64,000 nt of DNA, from assembly GCF_020532555.1 (NCBI RefSeq), contig NZ_JAJBBR010000006.1:80864-144863 (forward strand). Direction: 5' to 3'. Every line of letters begins with the position of its first letter. The stretch's first letter is position 1. A model generated the notes under the pieces. It saw nothing but the letters and a program-made list of their open reading frames with translations, was not told where the DNA came from and made no database searches. A program made the position numbers and the translations under genes. Shown here piece after piece: positions 8,579 to 16,038 of the stretch. The stretch comes from Microvirga lenta (GTDB lineage: Bacteria; Pseudomonadota; Alphaproteobacteria; Rhizobiales; Beijerinckiaceae).

Positions 8579-10213
8579 CTATCCCCCGGTCGGGGAGGAT
8601 CCTTCCGCCGTCGTCGGATCGCCGTCGAGGTCCCGGGAGCGGCTGACGGTCTCCGCAGGCTCGTCCCGCAGGATGTAGACCTTCCAGTCCGCCGTTTCCC
8701 GCAGGAGCTCGTAGTTTTCGGTCAGGTGATCGGCGTAGACCCGGCGCAGGCCCTCCGCGGTCCAGCTTTCGATTGCCCATTTCGGGTCCATGACCACGCG
8801 CACGTCCCGGAACACCTCTTCGGCGGGCAGGTGGTGGTCATCGTCCAGGGTGCGGCCCCAGTGATACCAGGTGCTGTCTCCCTGCGGAGGCTGAAGGCCC
8901 AGGCCGGCCGAGAAGGGGCCGACGAAATCGAGGACGAGCACGTGGCCGGCGTCCTCCCCGAGTTCGTCCAGCGCCCGTGCTCCATCCGCGATACTCCCCA
9001 GATATCGGCTGAAGGCGGGATGCTCGCCCTCGCTCCAGAGCCTTGCGAGCCTGACCTGCTCGAAGTTCGGCAGGGGGACGGACTGACCGTATCTCGTCGC
9101 CGCGAGACCTGCATGGAGGCCGAGGGTGGCGGTCATGTGAACGGTGCTCGGCAGCAGGAGAGCCAGCAGAAGAAGAGGGGCTCCTGCAGACAGGAGGGGG
9201 CGCTTGCCGTCCTTGGGCGCCGCCGGTTGAGTCCTGGCGAGAATCTCCGCCGCGACCGCTGCTCCGGCGCCGAGGGTGATGACGCCCCAATGCTGGAAGT
9301 TCTGGTTGATGATCATGAAGCCCGAGCCGGCGCAGAACCCAAGGAACAGGAAGTCGCGCAGGCTGCGGGTGCGCCAAAGAACCAGGATCGTGAAGACCGT
9401 GAAGAGAACGTAGTCGGCGAGATTCCTGAACAGCGCTTCCGCCAGCTCGTTGATCTGGTCGATTCTGCCGCTCACCTCCCCGGCGAGGAGCAGGTCGTCG
9501 AAATGGGCCTTGGTCGCCCCCCATGAGGCTTCGACAGCCAGGCCGATGACGATGGTGACGGCAAGAGCCGCCGCGACCCACAGGCGCTGGCGCGAGAAGA
9601 GCAGCATGAAGACCATGAAGGCCAGACCGACCACCCCGTAGCTGATCTTCATGTAGAACAACAGCAGGAGGAGAGCGGACGCACAGACGGCGTCGAGCCA
9701 TGCCTGGCGGCGATGCGGGTAAACAGGCTGCAGATACATGATCAGCAGCAGGCCGAGGCCCGACCAGCCGATGCGGTTGTAGAACATCGCAAACGACAGA
9801 TCGCGGATTCCTTCGCCCAGATTGGCGGGGACTGCCGTGACCAGGATGAGGAAAAGGGCGACGGGAAGTCCGATCGCCGGGCGAAGCCGGGATCCGACGA
9901 CATGAGCGGCAATCAGCGCGAAACCCAGGACAAGGAGGCCCATTCCGACCGGCATTGCGCCGCCGAAGCTGCCGGTCAGCCAGTAGCCGATGGCAGGAAC
10001 ATAATAGACCAGGGGTCCGAGAGCCGTGTGGAAATCGCGGTTGGGCACCTGGCCCAGGCTGACGCGATGAACTCCGTCGAGGAAGATGAAGAGATCGTTG
10101 AGATACTTGGTTGTGACGGTCTCACCCGGCAGGGCGAGCAGCAGGGCGCACACCACTCCTGTGGCGACCACGAGCATCTCGACGGATGCGGGGCGCTTCA
10201 ACCATTGCGTCAT
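8579..10213 (-). CDS. Putative GT-C fold glycosyltransferase, paralog 1 of 3
   Basis: 544-residue multi-pass membrane protein, the last gene of the operon. Its first predicted outer loop holds NDLFIFLDGVHR and then VPNRDFHTALGP, an acidic loop of the kind found after the first helix of GT-C glycosyltransferases. About eleven to twelve hydrophobic segments follow, then a soluble periplasmic C-terminal domain of about 150 residues. The same architecture occurs in the two genes upstream. The ATG at 10213 overlaps the TGA of the preceding gene; a GTG at 10222 is an alternative. Given the donor genes in the operon, arabinofuranosyl transfer is the best guess. No acceptor can be inferred. Confidence 0.75.
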   Translation of the reverse strand: MTQWLKRPASVEMLVVATGVVCALLLALPGETVTTKYLNDLFIFLDGVHRVSLGQVPNRDFHTALGPLVYYVPAIGYWLTGSFGGAMPVGMGLLVLGFALIAAHVVGSRLRPAIGLPVALFLILVTAVPANLGEGIRDLSFAMFYNRIGWSGLGLLLIMYLQPVYPHRRQAWLDAVCASALLLLLFYMKISYGVVGLAFMVFMLLFSRQRLWVAAALAVTIVIGLAVEASWGATKAHFDDLLLAGEVSGRIDQINELAEALFRNLADYVLFTVFTILVLWRTRSLRDFLFLGFCAGSGFMIINQNFQHWGVITLGAGAAVAAEILARTQPAAPKDGKRPLLSAGAPLLLLALLLPSTVHMTATLGLHAGLAATRYGQSVPLPNFEQVRLARLWSEGEHPAFSRYLGSIADGARALDELGEDAGHVLVLDFVGPFSAGLGLQPPQGDSTWYHWGRTLDDDHHLPAEEVFRDVRVVMDPKWAIESWTAEGLRRVYADHLTENYELLRETADWKVYILRDEPAETVSRSRDLDGDPTTAEGSSPTGG

Positions 10214-11856
10214 TGTGGACACCCATCCCCAGCCCCAACACGCGATGCGGATGCTTGTTCCGCGGGACAGGATCCGGACGACGTGCGGCTCTCTGCCATC
10301 TCTCCGGCACGACTGTCCCTGCGATGCCAGACGATCCAGGCGTCGGTTTCCCGGACCGGCTCGAAGGTGCTCTCGATATAGGTTCCGTACAGGCTACGAA
10401 GGGGCCCCGGATTGACCCCCCATTTGGGCTCCATCAAGATCTCGACATCCTTGAAAAGCTGGTCCGGCGGCAGGTGGTGCTCGGTGTTGATGTTGCGGCC
10501 CCAGTGGAGCCAGGCGTTGTCGCCGCGCGGGGGCGGGAGGTTGAGCCCGGCCGAGAAGGGATTGGCGAAGTCGAGCACGGACACCTGCCGCGGGCGGGTC
10601 GGAAGCTCCGCCAAGGTTTCTCCCCCCTTCCGGATGCTCTCCAGATAGGCGGAGGTGAAGGCATAGTCGCCGGGCGTCCACAGCCGCGCGAGCCTGACCT
10701 GCTCGAGTCCCGGGAGGCCGAACGGCTGGCCGGACCGGGTGACGGCAAGGGTCGTATGAAGCCCAAGGGCCATCAGGTAATGGACCGTCGTCGGCAGAAG
10801 AAGGGCGAAAAGCAGGAAGACCGAACCCGAGGCAAGGGAGAGGGATCCGCCGCCTGACGCAGTCCGGGCATATTGGGTCCGAACCAGGATCTCGGCCGCC
10901 ACGACGGCGCCGGCATGAAGCGTGATGATGCCCCAGGGCTGGGAGTTCTGGGCCTGGATGAGAAGCCCCGGTCCGGCGCAGAACCCGAAGAACAGGAAAT
11001 CGCGAAAGCGGCGGGTGCGCCAGAGCGCCAGCACCGCGACGATGCCGAACATCACGTAATCGGCGAGGTGTCTCAGGAATCCGAGCACGAGACCGACCGC
11101 TCCGCGCGTTCCGCTGACCTGCCCCGCGAGCACGAGATCGGCGAAATGGGCCAGGGACGCCTTCCAGAGGATTTCGACCGCGAGGGCTGTGAGGATGGTG
11201 AGGCCGATGGCCCAGGCGGCCCAGCGGCGCTGGCGCGCATCGAACAGCATGAACACCAGAAAGGCCAGAGCCACCAGACCGTAGGTCACCTTGGTGTAGA
11301 CCATCGCCACCGTCAGCAGGGTGGCGCAGAGCGCGTCGAGCCGCTCCTGATACGGCCGCACCTGCCGCGGCAGCAGGTACATGACCAGCAGCGCCCCCAG
11401 GGCCACCCAGCCGATGCGGTTGTAGAACATGGCAAAGGAGAGCGAGGTGATGGCCTCGCCCAGGTTCATGGGCACCGCGAGGATGAGCAGGAGAAAGGCG
11501 CCGAAGAGCAGGGCGATGAGGGGATGCAGGCGGGAGGCGAGGATGTGGGCGAGGGCGGGGGCGAGGGCCAGGGTGGTGAGGGCCATGCCGAGGGGCATGG
11601 CGGCGCCGAGGGAGCCGGAGATCCAGTATCCTGCGGCGGGGATATAGTGGGTGAGGGGGCCGAGGGCGGTATGGAAGTCGCGGTTGGGCACCTGCCCCCA
11701 TACGAGCCGGTGCGCGCTGTCGAGGAAGATGAAGAGATCGTTCGGATAGGAGGTCGTGACCGTCTGCCCGGGCAAGGCGAGCAGAGCCGCCACGACGAGC
11801 GCCCCGGCGAGGATGGGCCCCGCAACAGGCAGCGGACGGGTATCGTCGCCGATCAT
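10210..11856 (-). CDS. Putative GT-C fold glycosyltransferase, paralog 2 of 3
   Basis: 548-residue membrane protein with the same layout as its neighbours: first helix, acidic loop (NDLFIFLDSAHR, VPNRDFHTALGP), many helices and a soluble C-terminal domain. Its residues from about RLVWGQVPNRDF to TILTALAVE are identical to those of paralog 3, while the C-terminal half differs strongly. Start and stop both overlap neighbouring genes by ATGA. It is read as a lipid-linked sugar transferase acting in the periplasm; the family was not identified by name. Confidence 0.75.
   Translation of the reverse strand: MIGDDTRPLPVAGPILAGALVVAALLALPGQTVTTSYPNDLFIFLDSAHRLVWGQVPNRDFHTALGPLTHYIPAAGYWISGSLGAAMPLGMALTTLALAPALAHILASRLHPLIALLFGAFLLLILAVPMNLGEAITSLSFAMFYNRIGWVALGALLVMYLLPRQVRPYQERLDALCATLLTVAMVYTKVTYGLVALAFLVFMLFDARQRRWAAWAIGLTILTALAVEILWKASLAHFADLVLAGQVSGTRGAVGLVLGFLRHLADYVMFGIVAVLALWRTRRFRDFLFFGFCAGPGLLIQAQNSQPWGIITLHAGAVVAAEILVRTQYARTASGGGSLSLASGSVFLLFALLLPTTVHYLMALGLHTTLAVTRSGQPFGLPGLEQVRLARLWTPGDYAFTSAYLESIRKGGETLAELPTRPRQVSVLDFANPFSAGLNLPPPRGDNAWLHWGRNINTEHHLPPDQLFKDVEILMEPKWGVNPGPLRSLYGTYIESTFEPVRETDAWIVWHRRDSRAGEMAESRTSSGSCPAEQASASRVGAGDGCPQ
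11173..11725. repeat. Direct repeat copy A, shared by paralogs 2 and 3
   Basis: About 553 bases that recur at 12780-13332 (offset 1607). I found only three mismatches, all in the last 85 bases (ATATAG/ATGTAG, GGTATGG/GGTGTGG, GTGCGC/GTGTGC). Both edges are sharp: the sequence diverges at once before TTCGACCG and after CGAGG. The repeat lies wholly inside coding sequence and encodes the first-loop motif and several helices. Confidence 0.95.
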
Positions 11857-13463
11857 GACGATCCCGCTCCGGCTGCCGGCGGAGCGTCCGCCACGGGCTT
11901 GCGACGATGCACGCGCCAGTGCTCCGTTTCCCGCACCAGATCGAAGTTCTCCGCGATATGGGGACCGTAGACGGTCTGAAGCGTCGCATCCGATCCTGGC
12001 GGTCTCGGACCTGCGGGTGCCTTGGGCTCCATGACGATTTCGACGTCGTCGAGCAGCACCTCGGGAGGCACGTTGGCGGAGGCGTTGACGGTTCTGTCCC
12101 ACTGGAGACGCGGCATGTCTCCCCGCGCCGGAGCCATGTCGAAAGCCATGGAAAAGGGGTTGGCGAGATCGAGCACGAAGACGCGACCGCGCTGCGACTC
12201 CAGATCGTCCAGGACATCGGCGCCATCCTGTACGGCGGCAAGATACGTGGTCGCGCCGTCGTGATCACCCCAGGTCCACAGATTCACCAGCCTCACACCC
12301 TCGACATTCGGGAGCGAGATCTCCTCGCCCGCGCGGGTGCCCGCCACTACGGCGTGGAGACCGAGGGCAAGGGAGCAATGGACGATTGTAGGCAGGACGA
12401 GAGCCAGGAAGAGAAGCTGAACGCCTGCGGTCAGGGACCAGCGGCGGTCCCGCGACGCGAAGCCAAGATGCGTTTCGTGGCGAATGACGGTTTCGGCCGC
12501 CACCGCAGCAGCGGCATGGAGCGTGATGATGCCCCAGGCCTGGAAGTTCTGGTTGATGATGAAGAACCCTGCAGTGCCGCAGAAGACGTAGAACAGGACA
12601 TCGCGAAGACTGCGCGTCCGCCACACGGCCAAGCCCGCGAACAGGGTCAGCAGGACGTAATCGGCGAGGTTGCCGAGGATGTGGTCGAGGATCTGCCCCC
12701 AGGTTCCGCGAAGGATGCCGCCGACATCGCGGGCAAGGCGCAGATCCGCCAGGTATGAGGCCGACCCCTTCCAGAAGGCTTCGACCGCGAGGGCTGTGAG
12801 GATGGTGAGGCCGATGGCCCAGGCGGCCCAGCGGCGCTGGCGCGCATCGAACAGCATGAACACCAGAAAGGCCAGAGCCACCAGACCGTAGGTCACCTTG
12901 GTGTAGACCATCGCCACCGTCAGCAGGGTGGCGCAGAGCGCGTCGAGCCGCTCCTGATACGGCCGCACCTGCCGCGGCAGCAGGTACATGACCAGCAGCG
13001 CCCCCAGGGCCACCCAGCCGATGCGGTTGTAGAACATGGCAAAGGAGAGCGAGGTGATGGCCTCGCCCAGGTTCATGGGCACCGCGAGGATGAGCAGGAG
13101 AAAGGCGCCGAAGAGCAGGGCGATGAGGGGATGCAGGCGGGAGGCGAGGATGTGGGCGAGGGCGGGGGCGAGGGCCAGGGTGGTGAGGGCCATGCCGAGG
13201 GGCATGGCGGCGCCGAGGGAGCCGGAGATCCAGTATCCTGCGGCGGGGATGTAGTGGGTGAGGGGGCCGAGGGCGGTGTGGAAGTCGCGGTTGGGCACCT
13301 GCCCCCATACGAGCCGGTGTGCGCTGTCGAGGATGACGAAGAGATCGCTCACGTATCGCGTGGTGACCGTCTGTCCCGGAAGCGCGAGCAGAAGGGCGCA
13401 GACGGCCGCCAGCCCGAGCAGAAGCGGCCCTACCCGTGCGATGCGCCCAGTCCAGACTGACAT
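11853..13463 (-). CDS. Putative GT-C fold glycosyltransferase, paralog 3 of 3
   Basis: 536-residue multi-pass protein directly downstream of dprE2. The ATG at 13463 was chosen because AGGAGG lies nine bases before it; the frame is open to 13493, where a TTG would overlap the dprE2 stop. The acidic first loop (SDLFVILDSAHR, VPNRDFHTALGP) and C-terminal soluble domain match the other two paralogs. The N-terminal half is nearly identical to paralog 2 at DNA level. Three diverged C-terminal domains behind one shared membrane core suggest different acceptors or linkages with the same donor. Confidence 0.75.
   Translation of the reverse strand: MSVWTGRIARVGPLLLGLAAVCALLLALPGQTVTTRYVSDLFVILDSAHRLVWGQVPNRDFHTALGPLTHYIPAAGYWISGSLGAAMPLGMALTTLALAPALAHILASRLHPLIALLFGAFLLLILAVPMNLGEAITSLSFAMFYNRIGWVALGALLVMYLLPRQVRPYQERLDALCATLLTVAMVYTKVTYGLVALAFLVFMLFDARQRRWAAWAIGLTILTALAVEAFWKGSASYLADLRLARDVGGILRGTWGQILDHILGNLADYVLLTLFAGLAVWRTRSLRDVLFYVFCGTAGFFIINQNFQAWGIITLHAAAAVAAETVIRHETHLGFASRDRRWSLTAGVQLLFLALVLPTIVHCSLALGLHAVVAGTRAGEEISLPNVEGVRLVNLWTWGDHDGATTYLAAVQDGADVLDDLESQRGRVFVLDLANPFSMAFDMAPARGDMPRLQWDRTVNASANVPPEVLLDDVEIVMEPKAPAGPRPPGSDATLQTVYGPHIAENFDLVRETEHWRVHRRKPVADAPPAAGAGSS
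12780..13332. repeat. Direct repeat copy B, shared by paralogs 2 and 3
   Basis: Second copy of the approximately 553-base segment at 11173-11725, in the same orientation and reading frame, within paralog 3. Near identity here against strong divergence in the rest of both genes indicates recent homogenisation (gene conversion or unequal recombination), not an ordinary recent whole-gene duplication. Confidence 0.95.
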
Positions 13464-13489
13464 CGTTCCCATCCTCCTGGCCCCGGACG

Positions 13490-14230
13490 TCAAAGGCGCA
13501 GGCGCTTGAAGACCCGCTCTGGAATGCCGGTGATCATCATCATGATCGGACGCCAGACGCGGCGGACATAGATGACGTCACCGCCCTTCTCGACTGCGGC
13601 GAAAATGGCGCGTCCCACCTCGTCCGCCTCGGCAGTGACCACCGGAGGAAGCTTGATCCCGGCAGTCATGCGAGTGCGCACGAATCCCGGCTTCACCGTT
13701 ACGACCCGCAGGCCCCTCGGCGCGAGCCGGTTGCGGAGGCCGGACAGGAAGGCCGTGAAACCGGCCTTCGCTGCGCCGTAGACGTAGTTCGAACCGCGCC
13801 CTCGGTCGCCTGCCACCGAACTGACGCCGATGATCGTGCCCGAGCCGCGTTCGAGAAAGCGCTCGGCCAGCAGCCCGAGGAGCAGGGCCGGCCCCTCGAA
13901 GTTCGTCCGTATGACCATGGCGGCATGTGCGAGATCGCTCTGCGCTCGCGACTGGTCTCCCAGCTCGCCGACCACGCACACCACCACGTCCGGCAGCCGG
14001 GGCAGAGTGCCGACGAAGTCCGAAAAGCGATCGGTTTCCAGGACATCTAGTCGATGGGTCGTGACCTCGGCGCCGGTGCGGGAGGCGATGTCGTCCGCAT
14101 TGCGGCGCGCCTCCTCCTCGTTGCGGGCGGTCAGCATCACCTGCCAGCCGGCCTGGGCAAAATGGAGAGCCGCCGCCCGCCCGATATCGGAGGTGCCGCC
14201 GAGGAGGAGAAGGGACTTAGAGGACGTCAT
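13490..14230 (-). CDS. dprE2: Decaprenylphosphoryl-2-keto-ribose reductase-like SDR (DprE2)
   Basis: 246-residue short-chain dehydrogenase. The N-terminal nucleotide site is LGGTSDIGRAAALHFA, an Rv3791-like variant of the TGxxxGIG motif, with the catalytic SSVAGDRG and Y-x-x-x-K in YVYGAAK. In mycobacteria this enzyme reduces the 2-keto intermediate made by DprE1 to polyprenylphosphoryl-D-arabinose. The assignment is strong because it is translationally coupled (TGATG) to a DprE1 homolog, as in the Rv3790-Rv3791 pair. The C-terminal helix with MMMITGIPERVFKRL is also like DprE2. The enzyme is expected to be cytoplasmic or periplasmic-facing, as is still debated for mycobacteria. Confidence 0.88.
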   Translation of the reverse strand: MTSSKSLLLLGGTSDIGRAAALHFAQAGWQVMLTARNEEEARRNADDIASRTGAEVTTHRLDVLETDRFSDFVGTLPRLPDVVVCVVGELGDQSRAQSDLAHAAMVIRTNFEGPALLLGLLAERFLERGSGTIIGVSSVAGDRGRGSNYVYGAAKAGFTAFLSGLRNRLAPRGLRVVTVKPGFVRTRMTAGIKLPPVVTAEADEVGRAIFAAVEKGGDVIYVRRVWRPIMMMITGIPERVFKRLRL

Positions 14231-15564
14231 CAAATACCAAGCCGCATGGACAAACGAGAAGAAACACGGCCGGAGGCCCCGATTGCCCGCCGCGTCTCGC
14301 GAAAGCGGGCAAGTCCGGGATATCCAGCCTCGAAGGTCGCCGGCGATTGCCGGGCGTCCTTGGCTAGATAGAGCCGCCCGCCGGCCGCGACCACTGCCCG
14401 GTCGAGTTCGTCGAGGAGCGCGAACACGTCGTCGCTGACCGGCAGGTCCAGGGTGAGCGTGAACCCATCGAGCGGGAAGGAAAGGTCGCCATGGCCGGGG
14501 CCGAGGCGCTTCAGGACCGCGAGGAACGACGCCGCTCCCCGGCGGGAGACCTGATCGAGAATCCGCTCCAGCACGGGACCGGCCTTCTCCGTCGGGACGA
14601 CGCATTGATACTGAAGAAAGCCCCGCTTGCCATAGATGCGGTTCCAATCCCCGATGCCGTCGAGGGGGAAGAAGTACGGATCCCAATGAACCAGGAAGGG
14701 ATAGCCCGACTTGACCGCACCCGACCGGAAATAGAGCTCGTTGAAGGCCGAGACCGACATCCGGTTCAGGGTAACGGCCGGAAGGTCGAAGGGTACGGAC
14801 AGGCGCCCGAACTTGGAGGACGGGAAGGTCGGCGCGCCCGGCCGGAGCACGTCGATGTCCCGGGGCCTGGCATGCTCGGCCGCAAAGATCAGGGAGCGGC
14901 CGAGGGCGGCGCCGCGGGCCAGGCAATCGATCCAGGCGACGGTATAGGTGACGTCGTCGACGGATTGCAGCGCCGCAAGAGCGCTCTCCAGATTGGGGGC
15001 CACGAGGGTCTTCTGCTTCATCCAGCCCGTCTCGACGGGCCTGAGCCGGAAGGTCGCCTCCAGGATGGTGCCCGTAAGGCCCATTCCGCCGATGGTGGCG
15101 GAAAGGAGATCCGCGTTCTCCTCCCGCGAGCAGGTGACGACGCTGCCGTCCGGCAGGGACAGCGTGAGCGCTTCGACATGGTCGCCGAAGCCTCCGTCCT
15201 GGTGGTGGTTCTTGCCGTGGACGTCGGAGGCGATCATGCCCCCGATCGTCACGAACTTGGTGCCCGGCACCACCGGCACGAAGAAGCCGAGCGGGACGAC
15301 GACGTTCAGCAGGTCCGAGAGCAGAACGCCGGCCTCCACGCGAATGAGGCCCGTCGTGCGGTCGAAGGCGCGGATGCGGTCGAAGCCGCGGGTCGAGACG
15401 GTGATGCGCTCGCCGATGGCAGCGTCACCGTAGGCGCGGCCGTTCCCTCGTGCGATGAAACCGGTTTTGTCCGCTATCGTTTTCGGCAGGGTCGTCGGGG
15501 TCGCGGGGCTGAGAACCTCCGATTCATGCCGGGGATAGCGCCCCCAGCCGGCAAGCTCCGTCAT
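14230..15564 (-). CDS. dprE1: Decaprenylphosphoryl-ribose 2-oxidase-like flavoenzyme (DprE1)
   Basis: 444-residue FAD enzyme oxidising the 2-hydroxyl of polyprenylphosphoryl-ribose. The PCMH-type FAD domain has ARGNGRAYGDAA near residue 38, VVPGTKFVTIGGMIASDVHG and the Gly-rich GGMGLTGTI. The substrate domain has PLDGIGDWNRIYGKRGFLQYQ-like sequence and GGRLYLAKDAR with the Lys (402) equivalent to the catalytic Lys418 of M. tuberculosis DprE1. The residue aligning with mycobacterial Cys387, the target of covalent benzothiazinones, is Thr371 here. It overlaps gtrA (ATGA) and dprE2 (TGATG). Rhizobial relatives include NoeO of Azorhizobium. Confidence 0.92.
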   Translation of the reverse strand: MTELAGWGRYPRHESEVLSPATPTTLPKTIADKTGFIARGNGRAYGDAAIGERITVSTRGFDRIRAFDRTTGLIRVEAGVLLSDLLNVVVPLGFFVPVVPGTKFVTIGGMIASDVHGKNHHQDGGFGDHVEALTLSLPDGSVVTCSREENADLLSATIGGMGLTGTILEATFRLRPVETGWMKQKTLVAPNLESALAALQSVDDVTYTVAWIDCLARGAALGRSLIFAAEHARPRDIDVLRPGAPTFPSSKFGRLSVPFDLPAVTLNRMSVSAFNELYFRSGAVKSGYPFLVHWDPYFFPLDGIGDWNRIYGKRGFLQYQCVVPTEKAGPVLERILDQVSRRGAASFLAVLKRLGPGHGDLSFPLDGFTLTLDLPVSDDVFALLDELDRAVVAAGGRLYLAKDARQSPATFEAGYPGLARFRETRRAIGASGRVSSRLSMRLGI

Positions 15565-15956
15565 GCCCCTCTCTCCTTGAAGACATAGGTCCGATCCAGC
15601 GCGAACTTGGCCGCATACCCGATGGCGAGGCCCAGCACCGCTCCGGTATATTTGGCGAAATCCGTGCGCCAGATCATCCAGAATGTGACCTCGAAGCCCC
15701 AGAAGACCAGCGTCGTGAGTACGCTGAAGGCGCCGTAGAGGGTGATCTTCTGGAATTCCTGGCGGTGGCCGTGAAAGCCGTCGTCGAAGACCCATTTCTT
15801 GTCGAGGAGGTATTTCAGGACGAAGCCGATGGCCGTGCCCATGAAGATCGACAGGGCGAGCGGCGCGACCGGCGCAACGCGGATGACCGCCTCCTGGGTC
15901 ACCAGGTTGGCCAAGGTCGCAATGACGGCGAAAAGGACATAGCGCACGAACATCAT
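15561..15956 (-). CDS. gtrA: GtrA-family membrane protein
   Basis: 131-residue protein with four predicted helices, matching the GtrA family: an N-terminal RYVLFAVIATLANL, central GFVLKYLLDKKWVF and C-terminal GYAAKFALDRTYVF repeats. GtrA proteins are proposed to help move polyprenyl-phosphate sugars across the membrane or to organise the transferase complex. The mycobacterial homolog Rv3789 sits next to dprE1 in the same way. The start is ATG 15956 (a second ATG follows at 15953). A gap of 82 bases separates it from the upstream HAD-UbiA gene, and it overlaps dprE1 by ATGA. Confidence 0.9.
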   Translation of the reverse strand: MMFVRYVLFAVIATLANLVTQEAVIRVAPVAPLALSIFMGTAIGFVLKYLLDKKWVFDDGFHGHRQEFQKITLYGAFSVLTTLVFWGFEVTFWMIWRTDFAKYTGAVLGLAIGYAAKFALDRTYVFKERGA

Positions 15957-16038
15957 CGCCCCGAACCTTTCGGGACGAGACCGTTTACCGGGCTGGCCTG
16001 CTCCAGCCCCTCTTCTGTTTCCCGGTGCGGCATGGGGA

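Noticed and set aside
11173..13332. The 553-base repeats as an insertion sequence
   Set aside because: No transposase, terminal inverted repeats or target duplications; the repeats are coding and in frame within paralogous genes.
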